Positions 49,751 to 60,619 of a stretch of DNA of 64,000 nucleotides are shown here, piece by piece. The first letter of the stretch is position 1, and every line of letters begins with the position of its first letter. Source of the stretch: Phlegmacium glaucopus (Eukaryota > Basidiomycota > Agaricomycetes > Agaricales > Cortinariaceae). The position numbers were made by a program, and so were the translations under genes. The stretch is from contig MU129986.1 in the NCBI GenBank assembly GCA_015039465.1, positions 62,001 through 126,000 on the forward strand, read 5' to 3'. The notes beneath the pieces are model-generated. The model was given only the letters and a program-made list of their open reading frames with translations, searched no databases and had not been told where the DNA came from.

Positions 49751-51369
49751 ATGGCGTCGTCATATGCGGCGACAGAAGCTCAGATCAAGAGTGAGATTGA
49801 GAGATTAACAGGTATAGGCTTTCTACCTCTATACACCGTTCCGATTCCCATTTTCTTGCATAGCGACAATTAATCAACATAAAATGCAAAATGGAAACAA
49901 GAATTTAAAGCAAAGCGGGTATAGTACCAATTATACAGCCAATCAAACAGGGGGACGGACCAATGTGTATGTCAACCCAAATTATAAACCTGCAAACAAG
50001 TATATTCGCCCAGGTCTGAATGCTGCTGCTTCGGAGACGGCTATAGCCACGGATTCATCTGTGGCAGGCCCGTCGACGTCATCCACTTCTTACGTTGGGG
50101 TTTCATCCGCGCCTGTGCCTGGGACTGTTACGCCAACCCAGAGTTCCGGCGTAGGTGCCCAGAAGAAGGAAGTCGTCCTAGGCGGTGTGGCTTTTGAGTC
50201 ATCTGGTCGTTCACTCGTGAGGAAAGATCGTGAGCGTTTATTATGCGCCCCTGTCTCTACATAAACCCTACCCTCTTTTTCTTTCCTTCCTATTTAGTAC
50301 CAAAGCTCAGTAAACCGGTATCGGTTGGAAAGTCGGCTTTCACAATGCGCCACCATCCTTACGGTCACAAACCCGGACATGTGCCGCCTACAAGGGCTTA
50401 CAAGATAAAAGCTCAACGGGGACGGAATATGACACTGAACAATAGCAGGAGGCCTTATCCGTATGTCTTCCGTGCTCTACTGTATTGTTGGCTCATAAAT
50501 ATTGGGCTAGCCGGAAATCCTCAAAGCGATTAAACAAGTACTCTGAGAAGCCTTGCCCGCGTTTCACCACCACAGGTGCGCCCTTGCCTCCACCCTTGCT
50601 TCTCAAGATTTGGAGAACCCAAATCGGGCTGGCTTTCCATTCTTGAGGAGCTCGGTTCTTTCTCGATACAATGTTTACATTCCATTCTTTTTGTTCTGCT
50701 TGTTGTTCCGAACTATCCATATCAACAATTTCTCTAGGAGCATGCACTCGTGGACTGACCTGCATGTATCAACACGACCCCTCAAAAATCGCAATTTGTT
50801 GGAACTTTCTACAAGACCACTGCCCAAACTCGGCGGAAACTTGCAACCTATCTCACGAGCCGACCCCGCAAAGGACACCTCTATGTCTTCATTTCCTGAA
50901 CAAGGGCCGGTGTAACAGGGAGAAGTGCCCGTTCCCGCATGTGAACGTAGGACAACGACAGGGCGTGTGTCGTGACTTTGCTGTGTTAGGGTACTGTGAC
51001 CGGGGGTTGGACTGTGACCGGCAGCATGTCAGAGAATGTCCTGATTTTGCAGAAAAAGGTGTTTGTGGGACGAAGGGGTGCAAGCTACCTCATGTGATCA
51101 GGGCGAATCGGAACAGGAAAGTTGCTGGCGTTAGTGCTATTGCCTCAGCAGCAGAGAATATGGACGTGGAGGCCGTTACTGTTGCTGAGAGTGATAGCAT
51201 TGTGTTGACAGCTGAGGATGGCCAGCTTGGGGATGAGTATATTTCACTGACCTTCAAAGAGAGCGACAGCGAAGATGAAGAGGAGTCAGAATCAGAATCA
51301 GGATCGGATATGGATGAAGAAGAAGATATAGATGACTCTGTCATGGATGAGATTGCAGTAAATATGTAA
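49751..51369 (+). CDS. Five-finger CCCH zinc protein (ZC3H3-like)
   Basis: Start MASSYAATEAQIKSEIERLT at 49751. The N-terminal half is disordered with Tyr/Asn-rich parts (NPNYKPANKYIRPG) and a conserved-looking KDLPKLSKPVSVGKSAF. Five tandem C-x7-8-C-x4-6-C-x3-H fingers follow: CPRFTTTGACTRGLTCMYQH, CWNFLQDHCPNSAETCNLSH, CLHFLNKGRCNREKCPFPH, CRDFAVLGYCDRGLDCDRQH and CPDFAEKGVCGTKGCKLPH (about 50545-51105). The tail is acidic (SDSEDEEESESESGSDMDEE). Five such fingers in this spacing match metazoan ZC3H3, which acts in poly(A) mRNA processing and export. About four introns. Confidence 0.85.
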
Positions 51370-51558
51370 ATTTATGTTTTGAATACAATGATTAGTCTTA
51401 AGTGCTAGACAGCACAGCCACATGTTCTGTTTGACATAGACCACGTACGCTGACCAGTTGTCGCAACCCTCAGTGCACCATCTCCCCGCCGTCTATTAGC
51501 CTCTTTGAAAACTATCCGACGCGTAACACTGCGCTCATTAGTGCGAGTCTCAAAATTC

Positions 51559-52322
51559 ATGGCGTCGGGCTCGGACAATCACGCTTCATCGTCGTCTTCA
51601 CATCCGCAGCGACAAAAGCCATCAGCCTCGCGCCTGATGTTGTCGGTGAAACGGTCTTTGGCACAGTCCGTACCAAAGAAGCGTCCCTCCGAATATTCAG
51701 TGAGTTCCCCTTTCCAGCTTTATGCTACAGTTCACTGGACTTGAAACAGAAAAGCGCAATGCGTTCTACGTTTGAAGAAACAAACGCTACATACCCACCT
51801 CAGCAGTTTAGAGAGGCAGATCCTGCGTCGTCTCGGCCTACAATAGAGCAAATAGCTATGGGTCTGCATACCTCCCGAACACCTCACTTGCGACCCCTAG
51901 TCTCCTCTTCCTATACCTTTCCACAGCGACACTCTGCGCCTCATTCATCTAACCCTTACGAACATCATCGCCATAAAACAACTTCTATTCCTCCGCCGCA
52001 GCCGATGCGGTCCTCCATGAAAAAACCTTCTGCGTCTGTTACCTCGTCCTCTGGCAGCCCAGCTATCAGTCCTCCTTTTTCAGTCGCTTCTGTGACATCT
52101 ACTACACTTACATCCCTCACACCGTCCTCTACTCACCCTCCACGCCCGTTTGCCGGTCTCAAATCACGCATGGCGCGTTTTTTGCCAAATACGCGTTCGG
52201 CCTCTCTACCTACTTCATTGCTATCCTCTTCACTTTCATCTCCACGAAGTAGTTCTGCCGACTCCCCTCAACCGAAAAAGGCCGTACGGTTTACCACAGA
52301 GGAAGTTGTTGACCGGGACTGA
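51559..52322 (+). CDS. Disordered protein with possible PP1-docking motif
   Basis: Two exons joined across a 50-nt intron (about 51700-51749), roughly 235 aa. Start MASGSDNHASSSSSHPQRQK at 51559; stop TGA at 52320-52322. Almost entirely Ser/Pro/Thr-rich and basic, with no folded domain. The last 15 residues, PQPKKAVRFTTEEVVDRD region, contain K-A-V-R-F, which fits the RVxF consensus for binding protein phosphatase 1. Not recognised otherwise. The open frame and splice sites are clear, so I think it is a real gene. Confidence 0.6.
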
Positions 52323-53665
52323 CTACATCGTGACTTTCTTGCGCGGCCAAACGCACGCGACTCTATTTTATATTTCATATCATTATTTTTCATTTCCTGC
52401 ATAGTAGTTGTATCTTCACCTCCAACTATATCCTTCAAGCTTAAAGTTAACGGCTTTCTCAGAACATCAAATATATACTTCTCCTTGGAGTGTCAGAGTC
52501 TGAGAGTTTAACATGAGGGTGCTAATCATATATTATATTTGTAATTGAATCGATTGTCATTTCAAGAGAAGACCAATTATTATATACATCAAAAATTATC
52601 GATGGTACTTGCATGAATAATAAATACCTCGTCAATCAATTTATGCGCAGTGAGGGAACGAAACCTGTGGTTGCACAGGCTCACCCAATTGGTAGAGTTA
52701 TGTAACATCAATTCAACATCAATGGTCATTGGTTCATCAGTCAAGGCCGTCTGGGTATCCATCCTTCCATGATTGTCCCGAGAGACGATGAGAGGGATCT
52801 AAGAGGATACCACGATAGAGATGAACAAATGTATTGGGCCCTGACAGCCTAGGGAACCACGAGACTCGGATGGAGTGGAGATAGGTGACGGTGGTAGGCC
52901 ACCGCACACCCTTGTATCTAACAAAGAGTGAGGATCTCGCATCATAGTTGAGGCCGCGTTCATTCCATGATAACATACTTAATCCTGATGAACAAGAACC
53001 GTCAAGACAGCACAACGGTCTAGGATGATGTCATGTCCAAGCCTGCAAGTCATCAGAGAGGTCGGCAGATTAAAAGTAAGTATGAGACTCAAGATAACGT
53101 ACGACCCCGAGGTTGATGTCAAATGGAAGGATCCAGACTTACTACCGTTGGAATAAAACACCGTGATAACGGTATTGTTGTCTGCCGTTCAAATGGCATA
53201 TAAAACTTTATATCCTCATCGTATGTCACTAACAGAAAATGGACGAATTTATAAAAGCGAAGTGGAATTAAGCAATAGATAACTTACCGTGCCTAATTGA
53301 CCTAACCGATCGAATATCTACAATAAGGACAGATGTGTGATTCAGAACGTAGAAACACAGGAAAAGAAGAGAAGACCTGCACACTGAGCCGGTGATGATG
53401 ATAATTATCTAAGAATCAAAGGTCACGTGAGTGACGCATCGCCTCTGAACGCCGACTTGAAACTATCATAGATTCAAGACCTTACTGTGCGCGTCGACAA
53501 CGAAAAAACTAACAGACTCTCTTAGACGCCCTTCCTTAACGATTTATCCTCAGATATCTACCACACCATCCTATCAATCAACCTAGAATTTCTCCCCAGC
53601 CCTTGAAATTAGAGGCTCACAAATCGCCAGCTACTATATTGCAATCTAGTGCTTGAATACGAAAC
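52323..53665. other. 1.34-kb stretch with a possible small minus-strand gene
   Basis: The minus strand shows exon-like pieces bounded by good splice signals: VTYDEDIKFYMPFERQTTIP (about 53215-53140) before a GTAAGT donor, LGHDIILDRCAVLTVLVHQ (about 53043-52985) after a CAG, and YDARSSLFVRYKGVRWPTTV running to a stop near 52737. The phases do not join cleanly. No family recognised. The 52323-52736 and 53430-53665 parts show nothing. Confidence 0.3.
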
Positions 53666-56004
53666 ATGGCCCCTGTCGAAACTGAATACTATGATTTGGT
53701 CCGTTAGTTTCAAATTAAATACCTTTACAAGCGGCGGCATGCTCACCCTGCATCTTCGCCTTGTAGCTGGGTGTGCCAACTGATGCAGACGAAACGGTGC
53801 TGAAGAAGGCTTACCGGAGGCAGGCGATGAAGGTTTTTTCGTCCCTTGATAACTCTCGCTGGCTCGTGTCCAACCTAATTTTATCTTAGTATCATCCAGA
53901 TAAAAACCCTTCCTCCGATGCAGAGGAGAAGTTCAAGGATATCAGGTGCGTTGCAATCCTTTATTGAGGCTCCGTGCTGATCTAGTGTGCATGGGCTGTA
54001 GTAAAGCATATCAAGTGTTATCTGATCCTGTTCGTCGATTTATTCCGTAAGAATGTGTCCAATCTGACCCTGTATATTTACCCGTTGGGTAGAATCTACG
54101 TGCGGTATATGATAAAAATGGGAAGAAGATGGTGAGCCTAGATCATCTCGAGCCTGAAGAGCAACCACAAATTATCAATAGATGGACAATGAAGGCCCTA
54201 TTGATATGGAAGATGCTGCTGGTTTCTTCGCCAACGTTTTCGGCGGAGAACGATTTGCTGATTATGTTGGTCCTCCCTCTCCCTCACATTGTCTTTGCTG
54301 ATATAAAACCCGCATAAGATTGGCGAAATATCCCTCATGAAAGATTTGACTTCCGTCGCCAAATCTATGATGTCAGACGAAGAAAAGGCAGAAATAGAAA
54401 AACAATTGAACAGTGGTAAACCAAACGGAAGCTCCCTCAGCTCAGCAACGCTGGACAAAAATTCGACAACAGTGCCGGTTGATACTGCCACTGCCACTGC
54501 CACTGCTTCAAATTTTGCAGGGCAAAGTACTTATCCACCTGCAGGGGCTCATGATGATAGTGCTGCGCCTACAATACCTACGGCGGGGGCCAAGGCGAGT
54601 TCTTCACCTGCAAATCCATCCCAAATTGTGCCACACGGCGCTACCCTCTCCCCTTCATCAAGTGCTACCGGCGTCACCTCCGCCTCCGATAAAGAGCGCG
54701 AAAGGCGTGAAGCACTACGACGTAAAGCCGAACAACGAGAGAAGTTACGTGAGCACGACAAGGCGCGGCGGAAGGTGATGGAGGAGCGCGTAGCAGCTCT
54801 GACAACAAAGATGATTGAGCGATTAAGGCCTTTTGTTGAGGCGAAGGATCCAGGAGGTCAAGATGATCCTGAATCAGCAGCGTTTGCGGAGAAGATGAAG
54901 CGGGAGGTGGAAGATTTGAAACTTGAGAGCTTTGGTGTTGAGGCATGCCTTTTTTTTGTTGACATTAACTGGTTGTTCATTGATTGTGCGTTATTTGACA
55001 GTTGCTACATACGATTGGAAGCGTATACATGATGAAAGCCTCCTCGTTTATGAAGTCGCGGAAGTTTTTGGGAATGTACGCTGTTCCATGCTAATCACAT
55101 CGTTCTATATTCACTGTTAGCTTTGCAGCCCCGGATTTTTCTCCAGGATCAAGGAGAAGGGTACTTTGGCCAAAGAAGTTTGGGGTGTGATTGGTAGCGC
55201 GTAGGTTTTTTCTGTCGTCCTCAATATTCTGAAGTTAGTTTTGATGTTGTATCAATAGTCTCAGTGTTCGAGAGCTCATGGTTGTGAGTAACCAGTATTG
55301 TTTCTCTTTTTATCACATTCATCGTTGCTTTCTTTCTGGTCAGGAAATGGAGAAGGCCCAGGCAAAAGGCGATGTGGCGGAGGAAGAGCTGAGAGCACTC
55401 GAGATGGATGTGACAGGCAAGGTATATCTAAAAAAGGGACTCTATTGATATCGAACGAAAGTGCTAATTGTGAGGTTGGTTTATAGATCATGCTTGCGTC
55501 ATGGCGAGGTGCACGTTTGGAGGTCATCCAGGTTCTTCGAGAGGTCTGTCATCGTCGTTCGAGGTCTTTTATTGGATATCAATCTTCTTTATTGTTTTAG
55601 GTCGTTGAGAATGTTTTGAAAGAACCTGGACAATCCGAGACTGTTCTGATGAATAGGGCCAAGGTATATTGGGTCATACAACATTGAACCGTTCTAATTA
55701 TGTGCATTTTCAGGCTCTTCTTATTAGCGGCGCCATCTTCAAAGCTGCAGTCCCAGACGGATCAGATGAAGAGCGCAGGCAACTCGAGCGGTACGTTGTA
55801 CACATAGTTTTCGGAACCTGTTGTGACCCACTTTCCCTTCTGTGTGCTATTACTAGCATGGTTCATGAAGCAGCGCTTCCAAAGGCCAAGCAACATGGCA
55901 TGAAAGCTGCCAAAGCCAAACAAGAAGAGATGCTCAAGCAAGCACATGCGGAAGCAGAGAAACAAGCACTTGCAGCGGAAAAGGCAACGGATGGGAAAGA
56001 GTAA
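53666..56004 (+). CDS. DnaJ (Hsp40) protein with X-domain-like C-terminus
   Basis: Hsp70 co-chaperone. Start MAPVETEYYDL at 53666; J-domain: LGVPTDADETVLKKAYRRQA, then after an intron YHPDKNPSSDAEEKFKDI with the HPD tripeptide, KAYQVLSDPVRR, and AVYDKNGKK. Then FFANVFGGERFADYIGEISL, a Ser/Thr/Ala-rich linker with a dipeptide run (TATATATAS), a charged coiled coil (REALRRKAEQREKLREHDKA), and the C-terminal region IKEKGTLAKEVWGVIGSAL, ALLISGAIFKAAVPDGSDEE, ending in a Lys/Ala/Glu helix. Order and spacing match yeast CAJ1/DJP1-type proteins. About 12 introns; stop TAA at 56002-56004. Confidence 0.9.
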
Positions 56005-56556
56005 GTCAACACGGATGGTGGTGGTGGTGGTGCTATGGCAATGTAAGGATCCAAGCTCCTTTGCTTTGCTGGTATTCTCTACATGGATGGTTTGAAAATT
56101 CCTCCATGTTCGAGGTGATTTCCAGTTGGATAATACTTTTTTATATATTTCACACAGTATAATGCTATCTTTTACACTTAGTCTTGCGTCAAGCCTTTCA
56201 CGGTTTTTACATAGTATGAAATTAAATGACCAAAGACGAGACGACGAGATGTTAGAGAAGTAAAATATCTCTATCGTACAGAAGGTTGTTGCTGAACTCT
56301 ATCACTCTAGAGTCAGAGTTTGGACTGGAAATCATCCCCCAGCACCTCAGATATCTACTTTAACACCATGCACATCGGGTAAAACATGTGTACGAGAGGG
56401 GTCGAAGGGAGATTGAAATGTTGTTGGAGGTGCAACTACATGTTCCCAGTCAATGAGAAACGATCGTGGGTGGGGGTCAAGTTAAGACGAATTTTTTCCC
56501 TAGTGTCGCACCCAACTCGTCTGAATTCGTTCAACAAGCGGACTCCTATTAAGCTT
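56005..56556. other. Intergenic stretch, 0.55 kb
   Basis: Lies between the convergent DnaJ and M20 genes. A short GGT/GGTGGT run is at about 56018-56032. No gene seen. Confidence 0.3.
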
Positions 56557-58797
56557 TCACAGCTTCGACTGCTCGAACGAATCTCGCACCTGCCATGTTA
56601 GTGTAAGAAAATCGACAAGAATGAGGAGAATATTTCACTTTGCAAAAGAAATCGAAGTCACTGATGACGCGATAGCCTGTCATAGCTAAGGCTTTAGTTA
56701 TCACCATGGTGGCATCATGGGCTGCCTGGCTGATAGCAGCCCTGGCAAACGCAGGTGTATGATTTCCACCTCGAGGTTCTGTGGGGATGGCTAAATGGAT
56801 GATATTTAAGTCAGGATTCCACGGCATTGTACGGAATTAGCCTTACCATATGCGGGATGCAGAGCTGGGAGTGCTGTAAACGTGGTACATTAACACTTGA
56901 TGGTAGGGTAAACATGAGATTAAAAACTAACCGCATGAAACATTGCCCTACCATTTGAAATGTCGAAGTAAGTTTAAGGAGATGAATTTAGGAGGACTAC
57001 GAACGAAGTCGGTGGAGGCGGTCGTCGCATCCGTACGAGTGAGCCAGCCATATCGATTCCCCACGATATCGGCGAAACCTTGTGCTAGAAAATTATAAAT
57101 TGATTAGTTGTACATATGTTAATGCGGTGTAAAGAAGTCACCGAGGATGGGGTTCTGATGCAGATTAAGATAAGGGTCTGCAAGCTTCATTTCGATTCTA
57201 CACGAAGTTGCGAGGGATGCGGCTCTTGAATTCGGTTTTTAGCTTTTAAAATGGACGTCAATTGTTGTTCACTTACTTTAAACAGTTTTGCACTCGTTCA
57301 ACGAGCATCGTCAGCTCTGAGAATGTCGGGGTTCGTACTAACCACTGCATTTTAGAGTAATCAGGGATCACTGAAATACAATAGATCAGGGGCGGGTTTA
57401 TCCGGGAGAAAAAGAATGTTACCATTCGGCAGCCAGTTTTTCCCGTGGACAATGCCGTGGATGCGATGATCAGGCTTTATTTGCTGTCGTAGCATAGAGA
57501 TATTCGAGTACGCAGAAAATGCTGCATCTAAAGCGTTTATTCCTTCCCTACGATAATCTTCAGAGGTTATTTCATATCTCTGCGCTGTGAAGGCTTACCA
57601 TGGGGCCGCTCCTGCATGGGCACTATAATTTAGAAATTTATGAGCCAACCCCGACATTGCAATAAAACCACAAACCCGTGCCCAAAATATTCGACATCAA
57701 TCTGTTGCAAAGCTATCGTGGCTCCAACGCTTGAAGAATACGGCATCCCTGGTGCTGGATGACACCTGAGAGAAAAATTGTGAGGTTGTGCACATTGATA
57801 GGGATTTTAGCAAGCATCTAGTACATAATACATGCGTCCATGTCGGCGTAACCCCCTCGCTTAAGGAGAATGATTTTGCCACCTCCATTTTCTTCCGCTG
57901 AATTTACATTTATCATCAAGCTGAATGCACGTTCCTGATTACTCAACATACCGGGAGTGCCCAGAAGTACAACCTTCCCAGAGACGTGCCGTTGGGCTTG
58001 CAGTGCGGCTTTCAAGGAGATAGCAATCCCAACTCCGCTGACAGCGATGAGGTTGTGGCCACAGGCATGCCCCATACCTTGTAAAGCATCCATTTCTGAA
58101 TTGACACCAATAACTCTTCCTCCTGTGCCCTGCGAAAATTCTGCCCTCCAAGCAGTTTCGAGACCAAGATAATGCTTAGTGACGTCAAAGCCATGCTCGG
58201 CCATGAAATTTGTCAAAAGGTCATGAGCAAACCTGAGGAATTAGTTCAACAATATTGTTCTTGCACTGATGAGAAATGGGGTTGTGAACCTTTCCTGGAA
58301 CTGGAGTTCCGGATGACCTAAAAATTTACCGTGAATAATTATGCGTTGTGATCGTGCGATCGCGAGATTACCATGTATTTTCAAACTGAGAGCACGGAGT
58401 TTGGGATTTAGTTTGTCAACCGTTTGTTCAATAGCAACTGAGGCGTTGTTATCGGCGTAAAAGGTTTCTTTTGCAGTATAGGACGGCGGTCTGGGTTCAG
58501 TCGACGTCCACCATTCGTTTGATGGACTGTAGGAATAGTCACAATGGGGGCTAAAATACTGGATGCCTTCCGAGTCCTTTTGTTGCTTTGCATCAAGCGG
58601 TGTACATGTCAAACTGGTTGAACACAGACCTCTTGACTCTCGTTTGGTACTTCTGAGCGGCCTTTATATTCTCCTGACAGTTCGATCCTTGCTACCTGAG
58701 AGTCGCACGGCTGTGAGGAGGATTTAGGACGAGTTGTACGCGATCTAGACTTGAAAAAATTGCCCAGACAGCCAACTTGCAAATCAGAATGGTCCAT
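56557..58797 (-). CDS. Peptidase M20 family amidohydrolase
   Basis: Zinc-dependent dipeptidase or amidohydrolase related to PM20D2 and bacterial AbgB. Start MDHSDLQVGCLGNFFKSRSR at 58797, a basic leader, then NEWWTSTEPRPPSYTAKETF, LRALSLKIHGNPELQFQER, MDALQGMGHACGHNL (zinc ligands), GKVVLLGTPAEENGGGK (catalytic Glu pair), the dimerisation part VEYFGHGSHAGAAPWEGINA, IHGIVHGKNWLPNVIPDYSK, DFGNVSYALPALHPAYAI and GNHTPAFARAA. A 49-nt intron precedes the final exon; spliced, it ends KVRDSFEQSKL with a stop at 56557-56559. Unspliced, it would continue in frame to a stop at 56549. About 12 introns. Confidence 0.88.
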
Positions 58798-59139
58798 CAG
58801 AGAAATCGGAACTTGGGAGGATGGCGTTAAGAGTTTAGAGCGTGTGGACTCCCCATTCAAGGATCTTCCAACTTCAGGCAAGGTTACAATTTAGTACTTA
58901 TATTTAGTACTTTAGGGCTAGCCTGAGGGAACACATTTTGACAACCCGTTGAGTGCGGAAGATAGTGAGAAGAGCCGTTGAAGGAAAGCATGTGTGGAGC
59001 AGATATCAACGATGTGCCACCGCAAACGACCGAGAAGTTCAGGCAACCCAGTACTTGAAGTATTATGCTATTGCACTCAATCCTGCCGCAGTTATCAAAT
59101 AAAAAGTACAGTAAGTAGTAGTAGCTAGAATACAAAGGT
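58798..59139. other. Intergenic stretch, 0.34 kb
   Basis: An open minus-strand frame continues upstream of the M20 start codon to about 58881 without an ATG. The rest is AT-rich, with no gene seen. Confidence 0.3.
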
Positions 59140-59985
59140 TTACTGGGGCTTCTCTCCACGGAAGTAGCATCCAATTCTTTTCCAGAATCCTGGTTGAGAT
59201 GTATATTGATCGCGGCCACTCAACCCAACCACGATAGTACCCTTTCGTGCATTAAGTTGGCATAAGGTGGTCTCACGAGAGTCGTCCACAGGATTTTGAG
59301 GGCCAATCATGAATATTATCTCCTTGTCAGATGTCTTGACGACATTCATGATACTTGTGAGAGCAGGTAAAACAATCATTTCACCTTTTCTTGTCGTGAG
59401 ATGAACGACTCCCGAAAATTTTTCTGGTAAGAAGAGTACGATGTCTCCTGCAAAGGGGATCAGTGATGGCTAAAAAACTTTCGTTTCCCCCGACTCTTAC
59501 CTTTGCGCGAAGTGACATCGAGACCTAGAGGCCTAATTGGGAGCGTCCGTAACTTCGTACTGTAAGTGCAGATGACGACATGGCATGATCAGTTACATAC
59601 CAGGTTTATTTTAATGTCTCCTTTATAGGTCGCCACATCTATATTTGCCTTTTTAGTGTCGTGGGCATCGCCGGTTGTACCCAGATCAATGGAAATATCT
59701 CCTTTACGAGTCCGGAAGGAGGCATGGGGTAATTGTTGCTGCGATTTTCTTTTGCACTTTCGACGACGACTTTGGTCAAGCAATGGGACATTTGGGTCGA
59801 CATAGAAGGTTCCTGCACAGAGGTAAGGAGATGATAGAAAAAGGACGTTTCAACGTACCCTTGATGTCTTCATGACGTGAAAAGATATGTACTTGATCCA
59901 CTGTTGGAGGAGGCGGATGGCTGCCGTTACTCGTCAAGGATGGAACGCCAGGGTGAATACTGTATGCTGGCGGATTGTCTGCCAT
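59140..59985 (-). CDS. DUF7330-type protein of mushrooms
   Basis: Start MADNPPAYSIHPGVPSLTSN at 59985; stop at 59140. After a Pro-rich N-terminus come repeated short beta-strand units of the form xTRKGDIxxxLG: RTRKGDISIDLGTTGDAHD, ATYKGDIKINL, TSRKGDIVLFLPEKFSG, TTRKGEMIVLPAL and NARKGTIVVGLSGRD. This repeating RKGDI pattern is typical of DUF4097-like beta-helix proteins and of the DUF7330 proteins that are abundant in Agaricomycetes. It ends GFWKRIGCYFRGEKPQ. Function unknown. Four exons or so; about 230 aa. Confidence 0.7.
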
Positions 59986-60394
59986 CTTCACTCAAGTAAG
60001 TATGTTGTTGCTCCTTGAGAGAAGAGGAATAAGTACCATGTCAATCTTAGGAAGTGGCTTCGAGTTGGGGATAACTTTTGAGGCTTCGACTATCATCATG
60101 GTATTTGAAACCAATGTCTCGTAGAAGTATATAGTCCGATAATCAATTTGCTGCGGTTTCCTATAACGGGTAAAGCGTGGTCAATGTATTACGGCTGCGC
60201 AGCAGGTAGAAGCTGTCGATAACCTGGGGTCAGAAGATGCTGTTAGAGGAATAGGAATGCGCGGTGAACTAAAAAGCCTTTTGAGTCACCGTCCAGACCT
60301 GGAATCCTTATGGAGAGCGAATGGGCTGTGGAGTGCTGTGCTGCGACGCAATGTTTGTATTATGTAATCAATTGATCTTGATCAATTGCAAAAA
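59986..60394. other. Intergenic stretch with palindrome, 0.41 kb
   Basis: Upstream region of the DUF7330 gene and 3' flank of the tRNA gene. A perfect 9-bp inverted repeat with a 2-bp centre (CAATTGATC-TT-GATCAATTG) lies at 60369-60388. No gene seen. Confidence 0.4.
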
Positions 60395-60480
60395 GGGCCT
60401 GACCGGGAATTGAACCCAGGACCTCCTCCAATCAAGTACAAACACCCAAAGGAGGAATCATACGACTAGACCACCAGGCC
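60395..60480 (-). tRNA. tRNA-Pro (anticodon TGG) with intron
   Basis: The minus strand folds as a complete tRNA of 86 nt. Acceptor stem GGCCTGG pairs with TCAGGCC (one G-T), plus discriminator C. D-arm: GGTCTAGTCGTATGATTC. Anticodon stem CCTCC pairs with GGAGG, and the loop TTTGGG holds TGG. T-arm: CCTGGGTTCAATTCCCGG. A run of about 14 nt (TGTTTGTACTTGAT) after position 37 is the canonical nuclear tRNA intron. Four T residues follow the 3' end, a weak Pol III terminator. The A box (TGGTCTAGTCG) and B box (GGTTCAATTCC) are intact. Confidence 0.95.
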
Positions 60481-60502
60481 AGTGAACGTTCTTCCATTTT
60501 GA

Positions 60503-60532
60503 TCCTTAATTACCTTTATCAGCAATTAAGGA
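60503..60532. repeat. Inverted repeat upstream of tRNA and TOR
   Basis: TCCTTAATT and AATTAAGGA form a perfect 9-bp stem with a 12-nt loop, between the tRNA 5' end and the TOR start codon (88 bp before it). Confidence 0.7.
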
Positions 60533-60619
60533 CAAATATTGCACGGCAGCGTATGCTCAGTGCAACCTCCTTACAGCTTTGCAGATAACCACTTCATTTG
60601 AACACGTTCTGCCCGGATT

